In this document: one piece after another, positions 53,260 to 62,739 of the stretch | Layout of the letters: every line of letters starts with the position of its first letter | How positions within the stretch are numbered: position 1 is the stretch's first letter | NCBI GenBank assembly: GCA_029860075.1 | Contig: JAOUBX010000002.1 | Coordinates: 62,001-126,000 of the forward strand | Direction of reading: 5' to 3' | Length of the DNA stretch: 64,000 bases | DNA from: Deltaproteobacteria bacterium | Lineage (GTDB): Bacteria; Desulfobacterota; JADFVX01 | Notes under the pieces: generated by a model | The model's input: only the letters and a program-made list of their open reading frames with translations | The model's database searches: none | Told to the model about the DNA's origin: nothing | Program-made: the position numbers and the translations under genes

Positions 53260-54534
53260 TTATTGGTTGAGATCTTCCTTCAGCCCCTCGAAAGCATAAG
53301 GATTAAAAAATTGTCTACCCCAAAGCAGTTTGCGGTCAGTTTCATTTATGCCTGCTTCATTGCAGACTAAATCCCAATTTTCCTCAATGACCTGTTTTTG
53401 GCGCCGGACAATTGCAAGCGCTTCTTCAGATGAGAGCAAAAAATTATGCGCTGCTTCAAGGCATGACGAAATCCGGCTCATGCGATTATTACCGGAGATT
53501 AGCATCGCCTGGGAGGCTTCATTACCGGAACGGGGTTGTGGGCATATATCATAAGCCGGGGTGAGGGAAAGCATTTTTCCATCCCAGAACGCGGCATGAT
53601 TGCGCGCGTGATCATCGGTATTGCCGCTCAGTATATTAAAAACGAGGCGGGAAAAAAGTTCCTTCAGCGTTGCAGAGGCTTTTATAAATTTGTGCCGGAC
53701 AATCTCGGCCAGCTCTTCATAGCTTGCATAGCGCGCCATTAATTCATCAAGGCCAAAAAGCGTCAGCGCCGAAACCATACTCTTGCGTTGCCAGCCTTCA
53801 GGTGTATATGTGCGATCAAAACGCTCAATCAGTAAAACATCTTTCCGGGAGGCTTGCGTCAGGGACACGGGGGCAACCTTTAATCCCGCCAGCCCGGCCA
53901 GACGCATAGCAATAAATTCAGCCTTAACCACACTGTGTAAATCGGAACCGGATGAAAACTTGGCAATATACTTTTTATTCTTATCCTCGATGAGCGCTTT
54001 GGGGCGAGCGCCTCCGATAGAGCTGCCATGGTAAAGCGCCTGATCAAGTTCCGGTGTTAGCGGGATGCCTTTTTCAACGCGTTCGGCCGATTCCAGCAAT
54101 TCGTCCAGCGTTACGTTCACAAAGGAACGCGGTACATACTCTGTTGGTGAACGCTGAAAATCCAAAGCGCCAATTCGATCAGAGCCGGATTCAAGCAGAT
54201 AGGTCAGTTCATCAAGCTGTGTGCTATCTGCTCCGACCCCTTTCGTCCCAAGTTTTTTATTGATCACTACACGCCGCCCCCATGCATCAGGAGCAGCATC
54301 CCGGAGACAGCCAGGCATACTTAAGCCGCTTAACAGGGGCAACATACCGGCACGAAGCGGCAGCTCAACGTCATAGATGGGAATGGCATTCTCTCTCCCC
54401 AAATAGCTTTTACCGTAGTTGAAAATCAGGTGGCTGCCCTCAGCGCTGAGCTTCCCGGCAACAACGGGCTCAGTCTCATTGGGGAGCCAAATCCACAGAA
54501 AGGCTTCTGTGTATTCTTTATTAGAAGTCATCAT
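53260..54534 (-). CDS. hipA: HipA-family serine/threonine kinase toxin
   Basis: 424 residues, full length. The Couple_hipA N-terminal domain (about 15-125) is followed by a HipA kinase core. Key motifs: GSSIGGARPKALIE (171-183, phosphate loop), KFSS (192-195), FNILSGNTDDHARNH (catalytic Asp308 and Asn312) and YDICPQ (Asp329, metal). In E. coli HipA phosphorylates glutamyl-tRNA synthetase and causes growth arrest. The start codon lies inside the end of hipB (14-nt overlap), the usual antitoxin-toxin arrangement. Residues needed for activity are all present. Confidence 0.93.
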   Translation of the reverse strand: MMTSNKEYTEAFLWIWLPNETEPVVAGKLSAEGSHLIFNYGKSYLGRENAIPIYDVELPLRAGMLPLLSGLSMPGCLRDAAPDAWGRRVVINKKLGTKGVGADSTQLDELTYLLESGSDRIGALDFQRSPTEYVPRSFVNVTLDELLESAERVEKGIPLTPELDQALYHGSSIGGARPKALIEDKNKKYIAKFSSGSDLHSVVKAEFIAMRLAGLAGLKVAPVSLTQASRKDVLLIERFDRTYTPEGWQRKSMVSALTLFGLDELMARYASYEELAEIVRHKFIKASATLKELFSRLVFNILSGNTDDHARNHAAFWDGKMLSLTPAYDICPQPRSGNEASQAMLISGNNRMSRISSCLEAAHNFLLSSEEALAIVRRQKQVIEENWDLVCNEAGINETDRKLLWGRQFFNPYAFEGLKEDLNQ

Positions 54535-54853
54535 CTACAGGCTTTTTACTTTTATGGATTGTCTTTGGGAGAAGGGAAAGCTTGTCATCGGCTCTCTCAA
54601 GGTGCGTAGACAGTGAACTGCTTTCACCATCAAATAGTTTTACACCCACGAGCGCAGCAACCTCAAAAACAAGCCCAATGGCACAAGTAAGATCGCCTTT
54701 TTCAATTTTCTGAACTGTATACCTTGATATGCCCGCACGATCTGCCAAATCCTGCTCAGCCCATTTACGCTCTTTACGCCCAAGCCTGATCTGCTTGCCG
54801 AGCAGGGAGGCTGCTTCCGTACTGTATCGGGAATATGTTCTTACTTTAGCCAT
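54521..54853 (-). CDS. hipB: HipB-like XRE-family antitoxin
   Basis: 110 residues from ATG at 54853; a TTG four codons upstream is open. A helix-turn-helix of the Cro/CI type lies at about 28-60 (EQDLADRAGISRYTVQKIEKG). The longer N-terminus and a C-terminal tail (KSKKPVDDDF) exceed E. coli HipB. It should neutralise HipA and repress its own operon. It overlaps hipA by 14 nt. Confidence 0.88.
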   Translation of the reverse strand: MAKVRTYSRYSTEAASLLGKQIRLGRKERKWAEQDLADRAGISRYTVQKIEKGDLTCAIGLVFEVAALVGVKLFDGESSSLSTHLERADDKLSLLPKTIHKSKKPVDDDF

Positions 54854-54873
54854 TATTATTACCAATCATTTAG

Positions 54874-54926
54874 AATGACTGCCACAGCAACCATTTAACA
54901 CCAATATGACCACCATAGCAGTCATT
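54874..54926. promoter_or_regulatory. Candidate HipB operator pair upstream of hipBA
   Basis: AATGACTGC (54874-54882) and its exact reverse complement GCAGTCATT (54918-54926) lie 44 bp apart centre to centre, about four helical turns, directly before hipB. This fits two operator half-sites for a dimeric repressor and DNA looping or bending, as seen with HipB elsewhere; binding itself is inference. Confidence 0.45.
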
Positions 54927-55120
54927 TTAATTATCTGAGTTTATTTTTGTCAAGAGAAATTTTTGTTAGCAATTCAATTAAAGATTTATCCTCGTACCTC
55001 GTCGAAATGACAAGATAATAATTAAAGGCAAATTTTGTTTGCTCATATCGTCCGGGAATCCCTTAAAAAGAGATAACATATGATATAATCTCTTTCTCTA
55101 ATTTCAGATAAAGGAAAACA

Positions 55121-57037
55121 ATGATCCATAAAACACTTAAAAAACACTTCGGTTATGACCGCTTCCGGGAGGGCCAGGAAGCGGTCATCTCAGCCATTAT
55201 TAATGGCCGATCTTCGGCGGCAATATTCCCGACAGGTTCGGGCAAGTCACTTTGCTACCAATTGCCTGCGCTGCATCTTGAACACTTGACACTGGTCATT
55301 TCCCCCCTTCTGGCCCTCATGCAGGACCAGCTTGATTTCTTAAAAAGCAAGAACATTCCAGCCGCATCTATTGACTCCACCCAAAGCCGGGAAGAGGCAA
55401 GTACCGTCATGGAGGATGTGCGGCAAGGCAGAACCAGGATTTTGATGATTTCTGTAGAGCGGCTGAAAAATGAGCATTTTCGTAATTTTATAGTCAAAGT
55501 TCCTATTTCGCTGCTCGTTGTTGATGAAGCGCATTGCATATCCGAGTGGGGCCATAATTTCAGGCCCGATTACCTTAAACTGCCCGACTATCAGAAGGCC
55601 TTTAATATTCCGCAAGCACTGCTGCTTACGGCAACGGCAACACCCCGGGTAATTGAGGATATGAGTAAAAAATTTTCCATCGACAAAGAGCAGGTTGTGC
55701 GGACAGGCTTTTATCGCCCCAACCTTAATCTTAGTGTAGAACCGGCAGAAGAAAAGGAAAAAGACCGGCTTTTGAGTAACTGGCTGGATAAAAGAAAAGA
55801 GGAACCTACCATTGTCTACGTTACCTTGCAGCAAACAGCCGAACATGTGGCCAAAAAACTGGCTAGTTACGGCATTAAGGCAAGGGCCTATCATGCAGGG
55901 ATGAAAAGTGAAGTGCGCGAGGAAGTACAACTTGCCTTTATGCAGGGAAAAACAAACTGCATTGTAGCCACCATCGCCTTTGGTATGGGTATTGATAAAA
56001 GCAATATTCGCAACATCATTCATTATGACCTGCCAAAATCGATTGAAAGTTATTCACAGGAAATAGGTAGGGCCGGACGGGATGGACGCGAATCGAACTG
56101 CCTTGTACTGGCAAAGGGCAGCAACCTCAATGTCCTTGAAAACTTCATCTACGGTGACACACCGGAAAAGGAAGGTATTCTAAAGGTATTGGCAGAGATT
56201 AAGGCGGCGCATCAAAACTGGGAAACCCGAATAGTATCACTTTCTGCATCCTCTAATATTCGTCAACTGCCGCTAAAAACATTACTCGTTTACCTGGAGA
56301 TGAAGCAGGTTATAAAACCGCTTTATTCCTACTTTTCAGAAATTCGTTTTAAGCTCCTCATAGCAGAAGAGGAATTAATTGATACATTCAAGGGAGAACG
56401 GCGGGATTTTGTTCAGTCAATACTCAAGGGCTCCCAAAAGGCCAAAATCTGGTATACCCTGGATTTCGAGACGCTCTATGAGCAGTACGGCGCTGAGCGA
56501 AGCCGTGTGGTAACGGCCCTGGAATACTTTCATGACAAGGGCTATGTCTTTCTGGAAAGCAAACAAATGACTGATGTTTATGAAGTGCTCACCCCTGACC
56601 TGCAAGTTGATTCACTGGCAGAGGCGCTTTTCAGACATTTTAAGGAAAAAGAAAGAACCGAGATCAAGCGTATTGCTTCTATGGTGAGACTCTTTGAAAG
56701 TGATAAATGCATTAATGGGCAGCTGTCTGTCTATTTCGGAGATGAGAAAGCACCCGAAAGGTGCGGTCATTGCTCTGTCTGTAAAGGCCAGGTAGCGGCG
56801 ATTGCCACTGAAGAATCTCTTGCGCCGCTATCTGAAGTCTCTTTTAATAAACTCATCAAAACCTTCTTTTCCAAACTGAACAATAAACCTTCAACTGATA
56901 TGATAACCCGCTTTTTATGCGGTATTCCAGCACCCCAATTTTCTTCTATCAAGGCACGTTCACTACCCGGCTTTGGAACTCTTTCTTCTTACCGCTATCA
57001 TGACGTATTAAAGTGGGTCAATAATCATGGAGAGTAA
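55121..57037 (+). CDS. recQ: ATP-dependent DNA helicase RecQ
   Basis: 638 residues. Helicase motifs in order: FREGQEAV (motif 0), FPTGSGKSLCYQLPAL (Walker A at 38-43), VDEAHCISEWGHNFRPDY (DEAH plus the aromatic-rich loop), LLLTATATPRV (motif III), YHAGMKSEVRE, IVATIAFGMGIDKSNIR, and QEIGRAGRDG (motif VI). The zinc site is CINGQLSVYFGDE...CGHCSVC. The C-terminus is short and shows no clear HRDC domain. It unwinds DNA 3' to 5' in repair and recombination. AAAGGA precedes ATG. Confidence 0.95.
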   Translation: MIHKTLKKHFGYDRFREGQEAVISAIINGRSSAAIFPTGSGKSLCYQLPALHLEHLTLVISPLLALMQDQLDFLKSKNIPAASIDSTQSREEASTVMEDVRQGRTRILMISVERLKNEHFRNFIVKVPISLLVVDEAHCISEWGHNFRPDYLKLPDYQKAFNIPQALLLTATATPRVIEDMSKKFSIDKEQVVRTGFYRPNLNLSVEPAEEKEKDRLLSNWLDKRKEEPTIVYVTLQQTAEHVAKKLASYGIKARAYHAGMKSEVREEVQLAFMQGKTNCIVATIAFGMGIDKSNIRNIIHYDLPKSIESYSQEIGRAGRDGRESNCLVLAKGSNLNVLENFIYGDTPEKEGILKVLAEIKAAHQNWETRIVSLSASSNIRQLPLKTLLVYLEMKQVIKPLYSYFSEIRFKLLIAEEELIDTFKGERRDFVQSILKGSQKAKIWYTLDFETLYEQYGAERSRVVTALEYFHDKGYVFLESKQMTDVYEVLTPDLQVDSLAEALFRHFKEKERTEIKRIASMVRLFESDKCINGQLSVYFGDEKAPERCGHCSVCKGQVAAIATEESLAPLSEVSFNKLIKTFFSKLNNKPSTDMITRFLCGIPAPQFSSIKARSLPGFGTLSSYRYHDVLKWVNNHGE

Positions 57038-57455
57038 AGAATCCACGACCAGAGAACGTAGCCTTGCTTGAGCCCTAAAAGGGCTTGCTTTTCCTTCCCA
57101 TTAAAACGCAGCCGAGTGTAGCCGTTGACTGAGGATGAAGGGCACAAACTGTCTGAGCGAAGCGAGTTTTTGTGCCCGCCGAAGGCAACGGTGGAAGGAG
57201 GGGAGTTCCGCCTTGGCGGGACCAAGTTTAGTAACTTAGAAATAACTTTCTGTTTCTTTTTACAGGAAGTTATTTCGTTAAGGCACTTATCCGGTTTTAA
57301 CCGGGCTTTGGGCGGCCTTTCTTTTGTTACTTTTCTTTGTCCGCAAAAGAAAAGTAAAATTATTATGGCATACCCTTTTAACTCTACCCCCGCACAAAGG
57401 ACGGGGATTTCAAAGATTAATTAAAAGGAAGGTTTGATTTCATTATAGAATACTC
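57038..57455. other. 418-nt repeat region downstream of recQ
   Basis: It holds the hairpins and repeat described at 57140-57289 and a CTTTCTTTTG...CAAAAGAAAAG inverted pair near 57317-57357. No gene was found. Confidence 0.6.
57140..57289. repeat. CCAAGTTTAGTAACTTAG repeat, copy 2, with hairpins
   Basis: Hairpin GGGCACAAACT (57140-57150) / AGTTTTTGTGCCC (57165-57177), then CCAAGTTTAGTAACTTAGAA (from 57222), hairpin AACTTTCTGT / ACAGGAAGTT, then TTATTTCGTTAAGGCACTTA (57270-57289). The shorter copy is at 50512-50553. Confidence 0.7.
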
Positions 57456-57866
57456 TTATTTGACTCCTCTTTGATTCAGGAAGGCCCCGAACTTCATGTC
57501 TCTGTTCATAATATGATTAATGATCCACTTTATGAGGAAGTTGAGCACATCACGGCTAACAGCAGATTTTTCAACCTGATGCTTCTGGCAGAAATCTTTA
57601 AGTTTGCCTGTAAATTCCTTGTGGAGTTCAAGGTGTTCATCCCGCTCCGGATAACTATACTTTAGCATTAGTTCCCGCTCTTTTGAAAAATGGTAATCCG
57701 TATATTTAATCAGTTCAACGAGTATCTCTTTTTCCTCTTCCACCGCCTTGTCGGACTGAAATGTATCGTATAATGATTTAATGATGGAAATAAGTTTTTT
57801 ATGCTGCTCGTCAATTTCCCCCACATTTACTTCCATCGCTTCATTCCACTGCATAGAGATTGGCAT
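57456..57866 (-). CDS. Bacteriohemerythrin
   Basis: 136 residues. All di-iron ligands are in place: His22, His59, Glu63, His78, His82, His118 and Asp123. Single-domain bacteriohemerythrins bind O2 reversibly at the iron pair and serve in oxygen storage, delivery or sensing in microaerophiles and anaerobes. GGGAGG lies about 10 nt before ATG. It is monocistronic, with repeats behind it. Confidence 0.95.
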   Translation of the reverse strand: MPISMQWNEAMEVNVGEIDEQHKKLISIIKSLYDTFQSDKAVEEEKEILVELIKYTDYHFSKERELMLKYSYPERDEHLELHKEFTGKLKDFCQKHQVEKSAVSRDVLNFLIKWIINHIMNRDMKFGAFLNQRGVK

Positions 57867-58272
57867 CTTTACAGGCCTCCCTTATTTATTTTCCGTCCAT
57901 GAATCATCTATCCCGGCAACCAGTACCTTACAGTCGGACAGGGCGACAACAGGCCCTCCCCCGGCCCCATTGCTATCCTCTTCTCCTTACCATTGAAAAT
58001 GGGGTTCACCCTTGCTGCAATAAAGGAATAACAAAATTATAAACAAAGCCTGACTTTTTTGAAATAGATAATTATGATTTTCATTCATAAGAAAAACAGG
58101 CCTCTTTCAGGGCAGCGGGAATGAGTAAGGAGCAGTATAGTATGAATCAATTCCAGACATTTGCCAATCGTCACATTCAAACATGGCTTCAATAAAAACT
58201 TAAATACTATTTTGCAGCTGCAAAAGTGTTTGAGACTTGTTCTATCTTCCATTTTCTGCTATCCTTACCCCT
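57867..58272. other. 406-nt intergenic region
   Basis: It separates the hemerythrin gene (minus) from the MBL hydrolase gene (plus) and should hold both promoters. No clear promoter pair, repeat or RNA was recognised. Confidence 0.5.
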
Positions 58273-58911
58273 ATGAATTTTGAAACGATTGAGGTTGGAC
58301 CCCTCCAGGTAAACTGTTATATTCTCTACGATGAAGAAGGGAATGCCCTTGTCATCGACGCTGGTGACAATGCTGAAATGATCCTGGAAAAAATCAGCGC
58401 CCTCGGACTGAACCTGAAAATGGTTATCAGTACCCATGGCCACTTCGACCATGTGGGCGCCAACGGCCTGCTCAAGGAAAAAACGGGCGCAAAGCTGCTT
58501 ATTCATGAAGCCGACAGAGAACTGCTCAAGCATGCCCCCCGGGCGGCGGCTTCTTTCGGCCTTAGAGCTGAAGAGCCGCCTCAAGCCGATGAATACATTT
58601 CGCATGGTCAGTTGATCGAGTGCGGATCAATCAAGATTGAAGTCATCCATACACCGGGGCACTCACCGGGCGGCGTATCACTCCTTTCTGACCATACCCT
58701 CTTTACAGGAGACACCCTTTTTGCCGGGTCCATAGGGAGAACCGATCTGCCCGGTGGCGTTCATGAACTGCTCCTCAAATCTGTATCTGAGAAACTCTTC
58801 TCACTGGCCGATACCGTTGAAATCCACCCCGGACATGGCCCTTCAAGCTCCATCGGGCATGAAAAGAAATATAATCCCTTCTTTGCTGCAGGTTCATTAT
58901 ACGGGTCGTAG
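58273..58911 (+). CDS. MBL-fold metallo-hydrolase, glyoxalase II-like
   Basis: 212 residues from ATG at 58273 (MNFETIEVGPLQVNCYIL), the usual beginning of this group; an upstream in-frame ATG adds an atypical tail. Metal ligands: STHGHFDHVGA (HxHxDH), TPGHSPGG, FTGDTLF and EIHPGHGPSS. Proteins of this type hydrolyse thioesters such as lactoylglutathione or persulfides; the substrate is uncertain. It is the first gene of a three-gene run with the ferredoxin-like gene (2-nt gap) and coaBC. Confidence 0.9.
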   Translation: MNFETIEVGPLQVNCYILYDEEGNALVIDAGDNAEMILEKISALGLNLKMVISTHGHFDHVGANGLLKEKTGAKLLIHEADRELLKHAPRAAASFGLRAEEPPQADEYISHGQLIECGSIKIEVIHTPGHSPGGVSLLSDHTLFTGDTLFAGSIGRTDLPGGVHELLLKSVSEKLFSLADTVEIHPGHGPSSSIGHEKKYNPFFAAGSLYGS

Positions 58912-58913
58912 AT

Positions 58914-59201
58914 ATGAAAAATATCAATCCCGATATTTATCGTAACTATGAACGGCTCGTTGAGATAAAGATTAAAGGCAAATGTTATCGCGTGCCGGAA
59001 AACAATTGTACGCTAAGAGCCTTTCAATTCATAGAAGCCGACTTTACAATGAGCAGGTTTTGCTGGAATGCCGAATGCGAAAACTGTCTCATCAAATTCA
59101 GGGAAGGCAATTCAGGAATAGATAAAACAGCCCTTGCCTGCCAGCAGGAGACCTTTGACGGTATGGTCATTACCCAACTTCCCTCCGGTATCAGCCTATA
59201 G
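58914..59201 (+). CDS. Small [2Fe-2S] ferredoxin-like protein
   Basis: 95 residues. Four cysteines are arranged as in plant-type ferredoxins: C50-x4-C55-x2-C58 (FCWNAECENC) and C76 (ALACQQET). Family members carry one electron on a [2Fe-2S] cluster. It starts 2 nt after the MBL gene and ends 4 nt before coaBC, so all three are co-translated. The partner enzyme is unknown. Confidence 0.8.
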   Translation: MKNINPDIYRNYERLVEIKIKGKCYRVPENNCTLRAFQFIEADFTMSRFCWNAECENCLIKFREGNSGIDKTALACQQETFDGMVITQLPSGISL

Positions 59202-59205
59202 TGCC

Positions 59206-60405
59206 GTGTCTCAAGTAATTAAAGAAAAAAAAATACTGCTCGGCGTCACGGGAGGCATTGCCGCCTACAAATCGGTTGAACTTTTACGTCTTTTCCAGAA
59301 GGAAGGCGCACAAGTGAGGGTCGTCATGACGGCCAATGCCGCCAGGTTCGTCACAGCTCTTACATTCAGGGCCATTTCAGGATTTCCCGTTATAACAGAT
59401 ATTTTTGACGCAGAAACGGAATCAGGCATCGATCACATCGGACTGACCGACTGGGCCGATCTCTTTGTCATCGCCCCTGCAACAGCCAATATTATAGGAA
59501 AAATGGCTGCAGGCCTTGGCGATGATTCCCTTTCTACGATGGCCCTTGCCTTTGACGGGGACTTCCTTCTGGCACCTGCCATGAATACAAAGATGTTTCA
59601 AAACAGGATTGTTCAGGAGAATATCAAGAAGCTGCAAAATCTGGATTATCATTTCATCGGTCCTGCATGGGGGGCACTTGCCTGCCGTGACGAAGGCGCA
59701 GGAAGAATGAGCGAACCCGTGCAGATTCTGGAGGCAGCCATACCGCTTCTTTCAGATAAAGACCTGGCGGGAAAAAAAATCGTCCTTACGGCCGGCCCGA
59801 CGGTGGAAGATATTGATCCTGTGAGGTTCATAAGCAACAGATCTTCGGGGAAAATGGGGTATGCAATAGCAAGAGAGGCTTCAAGAAGAGGAGCCGAGGT
59901 AATGCTCATTTCCGGTCCTTCATCCCTTGAACCGCCGTCAGGTTGCAATTTTAAAAGTGTCAGGACCTCCGGTGAAATGCATAATGCCCTCCTGGCAACA
60001 GCAAAGGGAGCAGATGCCCTTATTATGGCTGCTGCCGTGGCAGATTACAAACCGGTAAAAAAGTCGGAACAAAAAATAAAAAAGAAAGCAGAGCGTCTTC
60101 TACTGGAACTGACAAAGAACACGGATATATTGGGTGACCTTTCAGGGAAAGGCCTCTCTAAATTAATCGTAGGCTTTGCAGCAGAGACTGAAAATATTGT
60201 TGAAAATGCATTGAAAAAAGTAAAAGAGAAAAAGCTCGATCTTATTATTGCAAATGACATTTCCGAGAAGGGCGCAGGCTTTGATACAGATACGAACAGG
60301 GTTCAGATTATGGACAAATCAGGCGTCATCGAAAAAACAGAACTGCTCACAAAAAGGGGGATCGCAAATATCATTTTAAACAGAATCAAGGAGAGGTTTA
60401 ATTAA
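59206..60405 (+). CDS. coaBC: Bifunctional phosphopantothenoylcysteine decarboxylase / synthetase
   Basis: 399 residues from GTG at 59206, 4 nt past the preceding stop; an upstream ATG at 59134 would overlap that gene by 68 nt and encode an atypical tail. CoaC half (about 1-185): flavin-binding GVTGGIAAYKSVEL, PATANIIGKMAAGLGDD, PAMNTKM and active-site Cys in ALACRDEGAGRM. CoaB half: VLTAGPTVEDIDPVRFISN and NRSSGKMGYAIA, then AAVADYKP and KLIVGFAAET. It makes 4'-phosphopantetheine in CoA biosynthesis. The stop abuts the convergent PLC gene. Confidence 0.95.
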   Translation: MSQVIKEKKILLGVTGGIAAYKSVELLRLFQKEGAQVRVVMTANAARFVTALTFRAISGFPVITDIFDAETESGIDHIGLTDWADLFVIAPATANIIGKMAAGLGDDSLSTMALAFDGDFLLAPAMNTKMFQNRIVQENIKKLQNLDYHFIGPAWGALACRDEGAGRMSEPVQILEAAIPLLSDKDLAGKKIVLTAGPTVEDIDPVRFISNRSSGKMGYAIAREASRRGAEVMLISGPSSLEPPSGCNFKSVRTSGEMHNALLATAKGADALIMAAAVADYKPVKKSEQKIKKKAERLLLELTKNTDILGDLSGKGLSKLIVGFAAETENIVENALKKVKEKKLDLIIANDISEKGAGFDTDTNRVQIMDKSGVIEKTELLTKRGIANIILNRIKERFN

Positions 60406-61326
60406 TCAGCGAAGCAGTTCTTTAAGATCAAGATGGCCGAAATCTCTGAAGGTAGCCTCCTTAAACTTCGGTTTCAACCTTTCAAATATCTGCTTGCAGT
60501 CACTATTTGTCATACTGCCCCTGTTTTTGAGTTCCTTGAGCTCTTTTCTAATTTTCGCCGCCACTTCGAGGCTTTTCCTTCCCGCCGGGTCGGCCTTACA
60601 GCAAAGGGCATTTTTTCCATCAATAAGAAAGGCAAAGGTCGAATCAAGGGCCAGCTTTTTATAATTTTCAACATCTGCCGCATCAAGCTTCCAGTTGGAT
60701 CTGACCGATATAAGATCCATCGTTTTATGCCACCTTTTGAGCCGTGCAAGCATAAGCAGGCTGTTAAATATCCTCTTGTTGGTACCGAATGAAAAAAGTG
60801 TATTATCGAGGGTCGCTCTTAAAAGGGGATCATTATCACGGTGGACCTCTTTGGCAACTTTGTCGGCCAACTCCCATACCGATTTATCCATGTAGGAATC
60901 GAACCTCACCTCCCAGTAAGCATGATTAAGCATCCTCCTATTAAAGCTGGCAATGATCTGGTTAGGAACGTAGTAATTATGAGCAATGACGTCGGCAGCA
61001 AGGTGACTGAGGTAACCGTAGGCAAAGGCCCGTTGGGAGTCACTCTTTGCGCTGTCAAGCACATTCATTCCAACATGCCAGTTATGACAGTGCTTTGCAT
61101 ATTCGATAAATTTCTTACCATGAATTATATCTGCACTGATACAACCGTAAACAAAATCATAAGGATAGCTGGCCAGGATGGTCTGTTTAAATAGGGGAAG
61201 TATTGCCAGGTTATTAAGCACAGAGGAGGCAAGGCTAAGGTGCATGGCAGGACCCCAGGCATAACAATTCTTACTGCCCAGCGCTACCAGGACAAGAGAA
61301 GCAAGTAATATCAGTAGAAACTTCAC
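60406..61326 (-). CDS. Exported zinc-dependent phospholipase C-like protein
   Basis: 306 residues. The signal peptide is predicted to be cut after CYA (residue 23), leaving Trp24 as the first mature residue (WGPAMH). In the Bacillus enzyme the mature N-terminal Trp binds zinc, so this start is telling. His29, CHNWHVG and YGYLSHLAADVIAHNYYV supply further zinc-ligand candidates of the PF00882-type family. It would hydrolyse phospholipids outside the inner membrane. Members in deltaproteobacteria are common and poorly studied. Confidence 0.85.
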   Translation of the reverse strand: MKFLLILLASLVLVALGSKNCYAWGPAMHLSLASSVLNNLAILPLFKQTILASYPYDFVYGCISADIIHGKKFIEYAKHCHNWHVGMNVLDSAKSDSQRAFAYGYLSHLAADVIAHNYYVPNQIIASFNRRMLNHAYWEVRFDSYMDKSVWELADKVAKEVHRDNDPLLRATLDNTLFSFGTNKRIFNSLLMLARLKRWHKTMDLISVRSNWKLDAADVENYKKLALDSTFAFLIDGKNALCCKADPAGRKSLEVAAKIRKELKELKNRGSMTNSDCKQIFERLKPKFKEATFRDFGHLDLKELLR

Positions 61327-61446
61327 CAGGGGAAACCTTTCCAGCCATTCACGTAGAGACTCTTATTCTCTGAAATATATTCACGCTTTTTGACTTTTTT
61401 AATGTGATCGTATCAATAGCAGGGCGGTTACGGATAGCGCATTAGA

Positions 61447-62739
61447 CTACCGCTCTTCCATGGACAGATAATCTCTTGCAGAAGCGCCAATATAATTCTG
61501 TCTCGGTCTGCCTATGACTCTTGCAGGGTCACGGATCATCTCCTCCCACTGGGCCATCCAGCCGGCCATTCGTCCCACAGCAAACATAACGGTAAACATT
61601 TCTGTGGGAATGCCTAATGCCTTGTAGATGATCCCCGAATAAAAATCAACATTGGGATAGAGTTTTTTCTCGATAAAGTAGTCGTCAGTGAGAGCTATTT
61701 CCTCCAGTTTCATGGCAATATCAAGGAGAGGATCACCACCACTGGTTTTGTTCACAACATCAAGGGCCATTTTCCTGATGATTTTAGCACGAGGGTCGTA
61801 ATGCTTATAGACCCTGTGCCCAAATCCCATAAGACGGAAGGAGTCATCCTTATCCTTGGCCTTCCCAATAAATTCAGGAATTCGCTCAACTCGCCCAATT
61901 TCATTGAGCATAAGAAGAACAGCCTCATTAGCGCCTCCGTGGGCCGGACCCCACAGACAGCCGATCCCTGCCGAAGCGGCGGCAAATGGGTTTGCCCCCG
62001 AAGAACCTGCAAGCCTGACCGTCGAGGTTGAGGCATTCTGCTCATGGTCAGCATGGAGAATCAAAATAAGATCGAGCGCTTTGGCATGAAGAGGATCAAC
62101 TTCATAGGTTTCCGCCGGTACGGAATACATCATGTGGAGAAAGTTTTCGGCATAGCCAAGATCATTTTTCGGGTAAACAAAGGGCTGACCCATAGTGTAC
62201 TTGTAAGCCATGGCAGCCATAGTGGGCAGCTTTGCAATGAGTCTGTGCGCTGATATCTCCTGGTGTCTGGGATTATTCACATCGGTAGAATCGTGATAAA
62301 AGGCGGATAATGCGCCTACCATGCCAACAAGTACAGCCATGGGGTGCGCGTCAGGCCTGAACCCTTTGATGAAATCCCTCAGGCCCTCATGAACCATAGT
62401 ATGAAGCGTTATCATTCTGACAAAATGATCGTGCTGCTCTATTGTCGGTAGTTCTCCATAAAGAACAAGATAACAAACTTCGAGGAAATTACTCTTTTCT
62501 GCCAACTGCTCAATGGGGTAGCCCCGGTAAAGAAGAACACCCTCCTCCCCGTCAATGTAGGTAATACTGCTTTCACAGCTTGCTGTTGATTTAAAACCGG
62601 GATCATAGGTAAAAAGACCCATCTTACCGTACAGTCTCCTCATATCAACAAGGGAAGGGCCATGGGTTCCTGTGAGGAGTGGAAAGTCCTCCTTTTCGCC
62701 TGTTTTATTATTAATTATCGTTACCGTATCGCTGCCCAT
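61447..62739 (-). CDS. gltA: Citrate synthase
   Basis: 430 residues from ATG at 62739, chosen for AAGGAG 6-7 nt upstream; 13 upstream codons are open but unsupported. Catalytic motifs: [23 protein letters not shown] (His) and [18 protein letters not shown] (His and Arg), with VDFYSGIIY (Asp). It is type II-like in length, probably hexameric and NADH-responsive. It condenses oxaloacetate and acetyl-CoA in the TCA cycle, to which sdhAB at the other end of the window also belong. Confidence 0.97.
   Translation of the reverse strand: MGSDTVTIINNKTGEKEDFPLLTGTHGPSLVDMRRLYGKMGLFTYDPGFKSTASCESSITYIDGEEGVLLYRGYPIEQLAEKSNFLEVCYLVLYGELPTIEQHDHFVRMITLHTMVHEGLRDFIKGFRPDAHPMAVLVGMVGALSAFYHDSTDVNNPRHQEISAHRLIAKLPTMAAMAYKYTMGQPFVYPKNDLGYAENFLHMMYSVPAETYEVDPLHAKALDLILILHADHEQNASTSTVRLAGSSGANPFAAASAGIGCLWGPAHGGANEAVLLMLNEIGRVERIPEFIGKAKDKDDSFRLMGFGHRVYKHYDPRAKIIRKMALDVVNKTSGGDPLLDIAMKLEEIALTDDYFIEKKLYPNVDFYSGIIYKALGIPTEMFTVMFAVGRMAGWMAQWEEMIRDPARVIGRPRQNYIGASARDYLSMEER

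Noticed and set aside
55340-56023. Minus-strand open frame of 227 codons
   Set aside because: Shadow of recQ, whose helicase motifs are on the other strand.
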